A stretch of 64,000 nt of DNA from JAGMXM01 sp964458325. Its GTDB lineage: Bacteria > Verrucomicrobiota > Verrucomicrobiia > Limisphaerales > UBA1319. Positions 1 to 8,266 of this stretch are shown one piece after another (the first letter of the stretch is position 1; every line of letters starts with the position of its first letter). Location of the stretch: the NCBI GenBank assembly GCA_964458325.1, contig CAYWIM010000002.1, forward strand, positions 1 through 64,000, written 5' to 3'. Both the position numbers and the translations under genes were made by a program. The notes below the pieces were generated by a model. That model did no database searches. It saw nothing but the letters and a program-made list of their open reading frames with translations, and was not told the DNA's origin.

Positions 1-10
1 CTCTCCCCGA

Positions 11-40
11 CCCTCCCCTCCACTGCCGCGGAGGGGAGGG
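11..40. repeat. GC-rich perfect inverted repeat (hairpin)
   Basis: An 11-bp arm at 11-21 is the exact reverse complement of 30-40, with an 8-nt loop between them. It lies about 220 bp upstream of the first gene. It could be the terminator of a gene to the left of the window or a dispersed intergenic palindrome. There is no T-tract on the plus side, so a classical intrinsic terminator is not supported in that direction. In the rest of 41-260 I see no coding potential and no convincing promoter. Confidence 0.5.
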
Positions 41-260
41 AGAAGACAAACTGCGAACGACCGGCCAACTGGGACCGGACGCACCAAGCGCCGATGAAAT
101 TTGTCTCACACCCGCAGCCACAATCGATCCGCAATTTTTCTTGCACCTTAAACGCGAATCGGCTGGGAAAGGCCGAACCTTGGCCAGTACCTTTACAGCA
201 AAACAGTAGAAGGCCCGGAGTGCAGGGCCGGAGCACAGTTAAGTTCAACTGCAAACTGCA

Positions 261-1138
261 ATGAAAAAGATCCTCTCGTTGTTAATCGTTGGGGCCCTTT
301 CGGTGGCCGCCGCCCGTGCTGCCGACATCACGTGGATCACCTTGCATCCGGCGGAGAATACACCTTCCGGGGATGCCGCCGCGGCGGGTTTCACGACCGC
401 ACCCGATATCGGCTACACCCAACTGCTGACGGCCAACGGCCATAATGTCACCCGCTACGTGTCCACGGGCGCTCCCGACACAGCCCTGCTCAATGCCGCC
501 GACCTCGTCATTATCGGCCGGTCGGTCCCCAGCGGAGACTACCAAGACGATCCCGAGACCGCGGCGTGGAATGGCATCACCGCCCCGATGATGATCGTCA
601 ATGGCTATGTCACGCGCAACTCTCGATTGGGATTGACGAGCGGCGCCACCCTGCCCGACACGACCGGATCGATCAGCTTGGCGATCAACGATCCCTCCCG
701 CCCCGTCTTTTCCGGGATCGCCCTGAACCCAGACAACACGATGGCGAATTCCTATGCCAATCTTGCCTCCTTCAATGCGACGACCCAGCGGGGTATCTCG
801 GTCATCAATAACCCGCTCGCAGGCGGCGGGCAAGTCCTCGCGACCGTCGCGACGGCTGGCGACCCAGCCGCGGCACCATCATTGCCGAGTGGCAGGCCGG
901 GGCCACATTGGCCACCAGTCCCGCCGACACGCTGGGCGGCCATCGGCTGGCCTTCCTGACCGGTAGCCGAGAGGCAGATGGCCTGACGTCCCATGGCGCG
1001 GGTATCTTCGATCTTACACCCGACGGCGCTCAGTTGTTCCTGAACGCGGTGAACTACATGGCGATCCCCGAACCGTCGATCGCGTTCCTGTTGCCGCTGG
1101 GCGGGCTGGCCCTGCTTTGGCGGCGCCGCCGGGCCTGA
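261..1138 (+). pseudogene. PEP-CTERM exported protein, interrupted by a single-base frameshift
   Basis: The reading frame opens at 261 with a signal peptide (MKKILSLLIVGALSVAAARA) and runs coherently to about 870. There the coherent protein continues in another frame (GTIIAEWQAG onward) to 1138. The span of 878 bp is one base short of a whole number of codons, which fits one missing base near 870-873 in the run of gcc/gcg codons. The repaired product would be about 292 residues. It ends in a PEP-CTERM sorting signal: IPEPS, a hydrophobic stretch, then WRRRRA. PEP-CTERM proteins are exported and sorted to the envelope by exosortase in other bacteria. No enzymatic motif is recognised. The frameshift may be a sequencing or assembly error or a true inactivation; I cannot tell which. 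A strong terminator follows the gene. Confidence 0.75.
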
Positions 1139-1171
1139 CGAGGCCTCCTGGATCCATTCTGTCTTCCTCAT

Positions 1172-1204
1172 GGGAGCGGGCGTTGATTCGGCTCGCTCCC
1201 TTTT
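1172..1204 (+). terminator. Rho-independent terminator after the PEP-CTERM gene
   Basis: The arms at 1172-1181 and 1191-1200 form a 10-bp stem with one G-U pair and a 9-nt loop. They are followed at once by TTTTATT. The element sits 34 bp past the stop codon of the PEP-CTERM gene, in the right orientation. Confidence 0.8.
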
Positions 1205-1306
1205 ATTGTCCTGTTATGCTTTGATCCCTGACGGCTTGGCCTGGCTGCCTGCTCGGTGTCTGCGGGGTGCGCGGGCTGGAGTATAAACGAACGATTCTTT
1301 GTTGCC

Positions 1307-2665
1307 ATGACTGAAATTCCAGAGTCCTTTTCGCTCGCCGAGGCCCTCGAAGCCGCCGGCCAGACGCGCTGCCTGGAAATCGGCGCGGGCGTCATCAGCG
1401 CCACGCCCCGTATCTTCCGCCAGCAGTTCGGCGATCGACCTGCCATTATCGTTGCCGATCTCAACACCTATCCCGCGGCCGGGCAGGCCGTTGCGGATGC
1501 GTTTCGAGCGGCAGGGCTTCCGATGCTCGAACCGTTCCTCTTTCGCGCGCCGGACCTGCATGCTGAGCACGGCTTTGTCCAGGAGCTCGAATCGGCGCTG
1601 CGCCCCCATCCGGCAGTCGCGGTTGCGGTGGGATCGGGCACTATCAATGATATGACCAAGCTGGCCTCCCACCGGCTCGAGCGCCCCTATCTGTGCGTCG
1701 CCACCGCCGCATCGATGGACGGCTACACCGCCTATGGCGCTTCCATCACTTTCGAAGGCGCCAAACAGACGTTTTTCTGCCCCGCGCCGGCCGCCGTCAT
1801 CGCGGACCTGGATGTGATTCGGGCCGCGCCCGGCCTGATGAACTCGTGGGGCTATGCCGACCTGCTGGCCAAAGTCCCCGCGGGGGCCGATTGGATGATA
1901 GCCGATGCGCTGGGCCTGGATCCGATTGACCGGCGCGCCTGGGCAATCGTCCAGGGCCGCCTGCGCGATTTCGTAGCCGATCCCGCCGGGATCCGCGATC
2001 GCAGCCCGGCGGCAACGGGCCGTTTGATCGAGGGATTGATGCTAGGCGGCTTTGCCATGCAGGCGTCGAAATCGACTCGAGCCGCCTCGGGCGCTGAACA
2101 CCTGTTCAGCCACCTGTGGGACATGCAGCATCACACCCACAACGGGGCCGCACCCTCTCACGGGTTCAAGGTCGGCATCGGAACGCTGGCATCGACGGCC
2201 CTGCATGAGCGTCTGCTGGCCTCGCCCCTGGAGCAGCTCGATGTGGAAGCGTGCTGCGCGGCCTGGCCCAGCCTCGATGCGTGGCTTGCGCGGGCCCGCG
2301 AGTGGCTCGGCGCCGGAAACCTGCTCGGTCTGGCGGCCCAGGAATTCTCCGCCAAGTATCCGGCTGCGGCCCAGCTGCGCGAGCAATTGTTGCGGATCAA
2401 GGCCCTCTGGCCCGATCTGCGCGAGCGGCTCCGCGCCCAGCTGCTGCCCCTGGATACCCTGCGCCGGATGCTGCGCGAGGCCGGCGCACCCGTCGACCCC
2501 GAACAAATCGGCATCGATCGCAGGCGGCTGCGGCACGCCTACTGGCAGACGTCGTTCATCCGCAACCGATTCGTCGTGCTCGACCTCGCTGTGCGCACCG
2601 GCCGGCTTGACGCCTGCCTGGACCACATCTTCGGCCCGGACGGCCTCTGGCCCATCGGGCCATAG
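1307..2665 (+). CDS. Glycerol-1-phosphate dehydrogenase-like protein (AraM/EgsA type, iron-containing ADH superfamily)
   Basis: The 452-residue protein belongs to the glycerol/glycerol-1-phosphate dehydrogenase superfamily, which reduces dihydroxyacetone phosphate to sn-glycerol-1-phosphate with NAD(P)H in a metal-dependent reaction. The signs are the dinucleotide-binding turn GSGTINDMTKLAS, the family segment TAASMDGYTAYGASI with its metal-site Asp, and two metal-site His regions, SGAEHLFSHLWD and SHGFKVGIGT. The AraM/EgsA group is the closest by eye because of TAASMDGY. The start is the ATG at 1307; an upstream in-frame extension to 1256 has no family resemblance and is rejected. The C-terminus is longer than in Bacillus AraM (about 394 residues), with an extra helical region. 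The gene converges on the neighbouring MscS remnant. Bacterial G1P can feed archaeal-type ether phospholipids, but no PcrB-like partner is visible here, so the physiological role is open. Confidence 0.8.
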   Translation: MTEIPESFSLAEALEAAGQTRCLEIGAGVISATPRIFRQQFGDRPAIIVADLNTYPAAGQAVADAFRAAGLPMLEPFLFRAPDLHAEHGFVQELESALRPHPAVAVAVGSGTINDMTKLASHRLERPYLCVATAASMDGYTAYGASITFEGAKQTFFCPAPAAVIADLDVIRAAPGLMNSWGYADLLAKVPAGADWMIADALGLDPIDRRAWAIVQGRLRDFVADPAGIRDRSPAATGRLIEGLMLGGFAMQASKSTRAASGAEHLFSHLWDMQHHTHNGAAPSHGFKVGIGTLASTALHERLLASPLEQLDVEACCAAWPSLDAWLARAREWLGAGNLLGLAAQEFSAKYPAAAQLREQLLRIKALWPDLRERLRAQLLPLDTLRRMLREAGAPVDPEQIGIDRRRLRHAYWQTSFIRNRFVVLDLAVRTGRLDACLDHIFGPDGLWPIGP

Positions 2666-2680
2666 CAGCCGCTCCGGCTG
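2666..2680. terminator. Small hairpin between convergent genes
   Basis: A 6-bp stem (CAGCCG and CGGCTG) closes a 3-nt loop directly after the dehydrogenase stop codon. The following bases are TTCCT rather than a real T-tract, so termination activity is uncertain. Confidence 0.3.
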
Positions 2681-2780
2681 TTCCTGAGCTGGACGCCTGC
2701 GCGCCAGTGCGGAGCGTTTCCTTGGATCGTTCTTCTGGCGGTGATCGGCGCAAGTGCACCATTTGCAGTCTTCCACGCGG

Positions 2781-3194
2781 TCAAGCATGCGGGAGATCCG
2801 GGATTTGACACAGCGATGTCCTTCGTTGGGGCAGGCGATGGGGATGCTGCTGCTGGATGTAGGCCAGGAGCTTCTCGCGAATCTCGCACCGAAGGTCCCA
2901 CGCTTTGGACGCATCGGCGGCCGTGGCCAGCACCCGGAGCTGCATGGCGCGGTCGGTGGCATCGGTCACTTGCAGGTTCCAGAAACGCCCGTCCCAGTCC
3001 TTGCAGCCTTCCACGATGCGCTGGACTGCCGGCCGCACATCGGCAATGGGCAGCGTGTAGTCGGCCCAGACAAACACTGATCCCAGGATGTTCGCCGAGA
3101 CTCGGGTCCAGTTTTGAAAGGGCTTCTCGATGAAATAGCTCAGCGGCACCACGAGACGGCGGTCATCCCAAATCCGGACCACCACATAGGTCAT
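2781..3194 (-). pseudogene. 3' remnant of an MscS-type mechanosensitive channel gene
   Basis: The 137 residues match the soluble cytoplasmic part of MscS-family channels: VVVRIWDDRRLVVPLSYFIEKPFQNWTR, then an alpha/beta domain with DGRFWNLQVTDAT. The family's membrane segments and pore helix are absent. The homology begins abruptly at the second residue of this frame, and an in-frame stop lies just upstream at 3213-3215, so this is a fragment. Eight bases after the treY stop, a different frame opens with an ATG (about 3214-3216) reading MTGKQFLDDL. That looks like a normal gene start at a normal operon distance. The simplest reading is that an internal deletion joined the first codons of the channel gene, out of frame, to its last third. 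Upstream on the same strand is treY, so the intact gene was probably the last member of the trehalose operon. A channel would fit osmotic adaptation. Confidence 0.7.
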
Positions 3195-3224
3195 CGAGAA
3201 ATTGTTTTCCGGTCATGGCTGTGT

Positions 3225-5822
3225 TCATGGCTTTGTATCCGTTGGATCGGTTGTTGGAGCCGCCGGGATCGAGCCGTCCAGCAACGCAACTGGAAATCGG
3301 CCTAGCACGGCGCCCACCTCCAGCCAGGCGCCGGCGCTCTCCTCAGGGCAAATGCTCTCGCCTGTCAAGACGTTACGAAACGGCCGGCCAGCCAGCGACC
3401 CGGGCAGGGCCAGCCGCGTGTCCTCCCAGATCTCTTTTCCTACGGGCGGATCGCCGGGTTTGCCGGCAAGCTCGAGGACCCGCCGGGGCGCCACTGTGAT
3501 TGCTGCCGTGCCGGCCAGCACGCGAGCGAAGGAGCAAACGCGCTCCGCGTGCTTGCCCGCGGCTATCAACGGCACATGGCTGCCCTCGCGGAAAAGCGCC
3601 GGGTGCAACCGGCGATGTTGAAGCGTCCGGGCGATGACAAAGAGCTTGATTCGGCCATCGTCCGGTTTCTGAAGGAGTTCCCGCAGAAGCTCCCCGCACC
3701 CCCCGTGCTCCCAGCGATGCTGCATGCCTGACAGGAATGCGCCGCGGCGGGCAAAATCCACTGGGCGGCGGTTGTCCGGATCCATCAGGCTGAAGTCGCC
3801 CAGCTCGGCGCCCTGGTAAATATCCGGCACTCCAGGCGCAGTCAGCTTCAGCAGCGTCTGCGTGAGCGAGTTGATCCACCCCCCTCGGACCAGCGGCGCC
3901 GCAAACCGCCCCGCGTCTTCCATGAACGCGGGATCATTCCACACGCGGGTTACAAAGCCGCTCAGCGCGGCTTCGTAGGCAGCATTGTGGTCGGTCCAGT
4001 TCGTGTGTTGCTTGGCCTCGCGGGCGGCCTTTGCCATGCACGCCAGGGCCCGTTCAAGCGGCAGCGGCCAGGCGCCAATCAGCGTCTGATAGAAAAAATA
4101 CTCGGCATTCGGATCGGGCCAGCCGCTGCGGCGATGTTTCTCGTTCATCGCGGACCATCGCCGCACGGCGGCAATCCAGCGGTCAGGGATTTCCGACAGG
4201 ATCGCCAGCCGCGCTCGGGTGTCCTCGCCGCGTTTGGTGTCATGGGTCGAGGTTGCGAGCATGGCCGCGGGCCAATGCTGCCGGGCGTGGACGCAGGCGC
4301 TGTGGAATTGGTCCACACTCAGCCCGAAACGGCCCGGGTCGCCTCCGACCTCGTTGAGGGCGATGAGCCGGTTGTAGCAATAGAAAGCGGTATCCTCGAT
4401 ACCCTTGGCCATCGCGGGTCCGGTGAGCTGCTGAAATCGCATCACAAACTCTCGAGCCAGATGCCCCGGCAAACGCAAGTGAAGCAGATCGTCGAGAAGC
4501 GCCAGCACCGCTGGCGATGGCGGGGGTTCGGCGCGCAGGGCTCGAGCGAAGGCCTCGGCAATCGGCGCCTCGTCCCGCGGGGAGAGCCTCCGATCCTCTG
4601 CCCGGCAGTAAGTGCGATAGACCGGAAAACAGGCAAGGATCTCGATGAGCCCTTCTCGCAACCGATCGGGGCAAACGGCGGTGTCTGGCGCGCAGCGCGC
4701 GCGGATCGCCTCGAGGATCGAGGCCAGCCGGCTCACCTCCGCCGCCAGGTCATGGCAGAGGATCTGGCGCTTTTTCGTGCGGGCCAACGCCGCGAAATCG
4801 GCCGGTTGATGCGTGAACTCCGCATAAAAGGCGGTCAACGGTCTCTCTGCGACCGAGTGAACGAGGAGCCCCAGGGCTCGATTCAGAAAATCATAGCCGG
4901 TCGTGCCGGCAACCGGCCAGTCCGGCGGCAGATCTTCGCCCGGTTCGAGAATCTTCTCGACCACAATCCACGCGTCCGGCGCCGCCCGGCCGAGCCGCTC
5001 CAAATAACCGAGAGGATCACGCAGGCCGTCCGGGTGATCCACACGGAAACCGTCGATCCATCCGCGCTGGCGCCAGCGAAAGACGCGCTCGTGCGTGTTG
5101 GCAAACACCTGCGGCAACTCGACGCGCAGCGCGGCCAGCTGGGTGACGGTGAAGAAGCGCCGATAGTTCAAGCGCGCGTCGCCATGGCGCCAGAACGCGA
5201 GCTCATAATGCTGCCGGCCCAGAAACCGCGCGAGCGCGCCGCGATCGGAATTCACCCGGGCTGCGGCTGCCTCCACCGGCTGATCCCAATCGAGGATGGA
5301 GGGCGGGCTGGCCGGAAACCGATGCTCGAAATAGCGCACCTCGACTTGGCCGCTCTCGCCGATCACCTTCAGCTCGCCGCGTTCGAGCACACGCTCGAGT
5401 TCGTCGCCGAGGACTGGCAGGAGGATTCTCCCGCGCAGGCGCGGATCGGGCGGGTTCCAGTCGATGTCGAAGAAATCCGCGAACCGGCTCTCACGGCCGT
5501 GCTTCAACACGTCCCACCACCAGGGATTTTCCGGGGCCGCCGCCATGTGGTTCGGCACGATGTCCAGCGCCAGGCCCATGCCCCGCTCGTGCAATGCCTG
5601 CGCCAGCGCCTCCAGATCCGACTCCGAGCCGACATCCAGGCGGATCCGATGCGGGTCACAGACGTCGTAGCCATGCGTGCTGCCAGGCTGGGCCTCGAGC
5701 AGCGGCGAGGCATAGATGTGGCTGATGCCGAGGCTGTCGAGATACGGGACGAGGGCCAGCGCGTCTCGCAGCGTGAATCCGGGGTGGAACTGCAGACGGT
5801 AGGTGGCGCGCGGCACGTTCAT
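3225..5822 (-). CDS. treY: Malto-oligosyltrehalose synthase
   Basis: This 865-residue GH13 enzyme converts the reducing-end alpha-1,4 bond of malto-oligosaccharides into an alpha,alpha-1,1 bond, giving maltooligosyl-trehalose in the cytoplasm. The N-terminus (RATYRLQFHPGFTLRDALAL) is typical of the family. The GH13 regions are visible in order: DIVPNHMA (I), GFRVDHPDGLRDP with the nucleophilic Asp (II), WIVVEKILEPGE with the acid/base Glu (III) and TSTHDTKRGEDTRAR (IV). The start is the ATG at 5822, which overlaps the stop of the preceding GH57 gene as ATGA and indicates translational coupling; an in-frame start 14 codons upstream is less likely. TreY works with TreZ, encoded two genes upstream in the same operon. 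Length is within the family range. Confidence 0.95.
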   Translation of the reverse strand: MNVPRATYRLQFHPGFTLRDALALVPYLDSLGISHIYASPLLEAQPGSTHGYDVCDPHRIRLDVGSESDLEALAQALHERGMGLALDIVPNHMAAAPENPWWWDVLKHGRESRFADFFDIDWNPPDPRLRGRILLPVLGDELERVLERGELKVIGESGQVEVRYFEHRFPASPPSILDWDQPVEAAAARVNSDRGALARFLGRQHYELAFWRHGDARLNYRRFFTVTQLAALRVELPQVFANTHERVFRWRQRGWIDGFRVDHPDGLRDPLGYLERLGRAAPDAWIVVEKILEPGEDLPPDWPVAGTTGYDFLNRALGLLVHSVAERPLTAFYAEFTHQPADFAALARTKKRQILCHDLAAEVSRLASILEAIRARCAPDTAVCPDRLREGLIEILACFPVYRTYCRAEDRRLSPRDEAPIAEAFARALRAEPPPSPAVLALLDDLLHLRLPGHLAREFVMRFQQLTGPAMAKGIEDTAFYCYNRLIALNEVGGDPGRFGLSVDQFHSACVHARQHWPAAMLATSTHDTKRGEDTRARLAILSEIPDRWIAAVRRWSAMNEKHRRSGWPDPNAEYFFYQTLIGAWPLPLERALACMAKAAREAKQHTNWTDHNAAYEAALSGFVTRVWNDPAFMEDAGRFAAPLVRGGWINSLTQTLLKLTAPGVPDIYQGAELGDFSLMDPDNRRPVDFARRGAFLSGMQHRWEHGGCGELLRELLQKPDDGRIKLFVIARTLQHRRLHPALFREGSHVPLIAAGKHAERVCSFARVLAGTAAITVAPRRVLELAGKPGDPPVGKEIWEDTRLALPGSLAGRPFRNVLTGESICPEESAGAWLEVGAVLGRFPVALLDGSIPAAPTTDPTDTKP

Positions 5823-8260
5823 CCCTGGCTTCCTCGGCTGACCTGGAACCCGAGCTGCTCGCACAGTTTGTGGAAATGCTCAAGCCATTGGCCAGCCGCT
5901 GGATCGCCCTGCTCCGCCTTCGCTTTTCGGCCCGGAAGGATTGCATGGAGCATTTGAAAGCAGAGGTTCTGTGTTTTCCAAAGATTGGGCTCCAGGCCCA
6001 TCGATCGGATGGCTTCAACCAGTTCCGCCGTGCGGGCAAGCCATGACACATCGTCGGGCGACTGCACCAACCGATCGAGACGCCGGTCCAGGTGGCCCTT
6101 GATGGCGTAGCTGAGCAGATCGCGCTGCAGATCGATGCTCCCCGCCTGAGCCTGTTCGACCAGCGCGCGCACCCGGGCCGGATCGGGATCATCCGCCTCG
6201 AACTGCCGTAGGATGTCGCAATTCAGCACGAAATGGACCGCCGTTTTGAGCGGCGGCGGCAGGGGGGCGCTGATGTCCTTCAGGAACCGCGTCAGGGGGG
6301 TGTATTGGCCGGCAATCTGCCGAAAGTGGCTCTCGATGTCTTGCTGCGTCGAGGCGAGAATCTGCCGGAGCGCCTTCCGTTGCTCGTCGCGAAACAGGTC
6401 TTTGAGCGAGTAGTGCGACTCGCCAAAATGCTTGTCCATCAGCCGAATGATCTGCGGGAAATCCGCGCGGTCGAACGCCTCGGTGAAGTCGGCCACCAGC
6501 TGCTGGAATGCCTCGTCGCCGCGGAAAAAGCGGACGCCGCAGTTGACGTTGTGGTCGCCGAGATGCAGCGCCGCATAGCTGAGCACATCCGTCGCTCGAG
6601 TGACATCGAGCGTCACCCTCGAGCGCCCGAGCACAAGCTTGGCCCTGCCCGCGGTGAAAACCTGGCGGTGCTGCTGCTCGAAGGTGCAGCAGTAGACGCG
6701 GGCTTTCTCGGGGTAATCCTCGAACAGCGAGCTGACGGCAAAGTGCGCGCCCAGCTTTTCGCGGTCAAGGATGGCCGGCTGGACGAACTTTTCATAGATG
6801 GCGCGGCCATTGCCGTGTTCGGGGATATTGCTGGGGGCTTTGGCGAGCCGCTCCAGGAACCCGGGCTCGAGATCCTCGCCGAAAACCGTGCGGGCGAGCT
6901 GGATGGCGCGTCCCGCGTACTGGATCACCTGCACGGTCTCGATGCCCGACAGCTCGTCGAAGAACCATCCGCAACTGGTGTACATGAGCATGGCATGCCG
7001 CTGCATCTCCATGAGACTCAGCGCTGCCACCTGCTGGGTTTCATCGAGCGGCTGCCGGGCCTGGCGCTCGAAATAGGCCGCAACGCTCTCGTCGGAGCGG
7101 TCCAGGATGACACGGATGTAGTCGTTGCGGGCCTCCCAGGGATCCCGGAAGAAGAGCGCTGCCTCCCGCTCGAACAGCGGTTCGATCGTGTCTCGCAGCC
7201 AATCCATCGCCTCGCGCAGCGGCGCGCGCCAGTGCTGGCGCCAGCCCGGGCGGCTGCCGCTGTTGCAGCCGCAGTCGGCAAACCAGCGCCCAACGCCGTG
7301 CGAACAGCTCCACGCGCTCTTCTCATGGATCTGCGCCTGCATCGCCGGCGGATGGCGCTCGAGGAACTCGCCATAGTTGGCAAGCCGGGCCAGCCCCTGT
7401 TGCTCGATCTGATCCAGCGCGTGGGCAAGGGCCATCTCCCCGTAGCGATGGTGATGCCCATAGGACTCGCCATCGGTGGCAATGTGGACCAGCTGATCCC
7501 AGTCGCGCCCATCATCGAATCCGTCCATGAGCCGGCCCGCCAATGCCTCTCCGCTGTTGAGCAGCTCCTCGAACGCCACAGCCTTCGACAGCGGGGCGTC
7601 GTAGAAAAACACGACGATGCTCCGCTTGGACCGCAGCTGCACTCGATAGGGACGCGATGGATCCACCCGCCCGCCATCCACATCGGTCCACGGCCCTCCC
7701 TTGAGCGGGCGCACACGGCTGGCCTGAAAGGGCGACAGAATGGTGAATCGGATCCCCCGCTCAGCCAGCACTTCGAGCGTGTGCATGTCCGCTGCCGTCT
7801 CCGCGAGCCACATCCCTTCGGGGGCGCGCCCGAAACGATGCTCGAAGTCGCGCAGGCCCCAAAGCACTTGCGTGTGCTTATCGCGAGTGCTGGCCAGCGG
7901 CAGAATCATGTGGTTATACGTCTGCGCAAGAGCGGATCCGTGGCCGGAGAATCGCTCGCGGCTCTGCCGGTCGGCCTCGACAACGGCAGCCAGAACATCG
8001 GGCGCATGCTCCTGCATCCACGCCAGCAGCGTCGGGCCGAAGTTGAAGCTGATGCGCGAGTAGTTGTTGACGATATCGACGATGCGCCCGTCGCCGTCGA
8101 GCCGCCGGGCCATGGCATTGGGCGCGTAGCACTCGGCAGCAATGCGCTCATTCCAGTCGTGGTAGGGAAAGGCGGAGTCCTGAAGCTCGATGGCCTCGAG
8201 CCAGGGGTTCTCGCGGGGCGGTTGGTAAAAATGGCCGTGGATGCAAAGAAAACGTTTCAT
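5819..8260 (-). CDS. GH57 family protein with DUF3536 C-terminal region
   Basis: The 813-residue protein opens directly with the GH57 signature HGHFYQPPREN. Other family blocks follow: PEGMWLAETAAD, whose Glu aligns with the catalytic nucleophile position, and IATDGESYGHHH, whose Asp is the likely acid/base. The long C-terminal half resembles the DUF3536 region that accompanies this GH57 subgroup. GH57 enzymes act on alpha-glucans (amylase, branching and amylopullulanase activities), but this subgroup's exact activity is not something I can assign. The gene lies between treZ (6-bp gap upstream) and treY (4-bp overlap downstream). A role in trimming or remodelling the glucan supplied to TreY and TreZ is therefore likely. 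No signal peptide is seen, so a cytoplasmic location is expected. Confidence 0.88.
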   Translation of the reverse strand: MKRFLCIHGHFYQPPRENPWLEAIELQDSAFPYHDWNERIAAECYAPNAMARRLDGDGRIVDIVNNYSRISFNFGPTLLAWMQEHAPDVLAAVVEADRQSRERFSGHGSALAQTYNHMILPLASTRDKHTQVLWGLRDFEHRFGRAPEGMWLAETAADMHTLEVLAERGIRFTILSPFQASRVRPLKGGPWTDVDGGRVDPSRPYRVQLRSKRSIVVFFYDAPLSKAVAFEELLNSGEALAGRLMDGFDDGRDWDQLVHIATDGESYGHHHRYGEMALAHALDQIEQQGLARLANYGEFLERHPPAMQAQIHEKSAWSCSHGVGRWFADCGCNSGSRPGWRQHWRAPLREAMDWLRDTIEPLFEREAALFFRDPWEARNDYIRVILDRSDESVAAYFERQARQPLDETQQVAALSLMEMQRHAMLMYTSCGWFFDELSGIETVQVIQYAGRAIQLARTVFGEDLEPGFLERLAKAPSNIPEHGNGRAIYEKFVQPAILDREKLGAHFAVSSLFEDYPEKARVYCCTFEQQHRQVFTAGRAKLVLGRSRVTLDVTRATDVLSYAALHLGDHNVNCGVRFFRGDEAFQQLVADFTEAFDRADFPQIIRLMDKHFGESHYSLKDLFRDEQRKALRQILASTQQDIESHFRQIAGQYTPLTRFLKDISAPLPPPLKTAVHFVLNCDILRQFEADDPDPARVRALVEQAQAGSIDLQRDLLSYAIKGHLDRRLDRLVQSPDDVSWLARTAELVEAIRSMGLEPNLWKTQNLCFQMLHAILPGRKAKAEQGDPAAGQWLEHFHKLCEQLGFQVSRGSQG

Positions 8261-8266
8261 AGGTCG

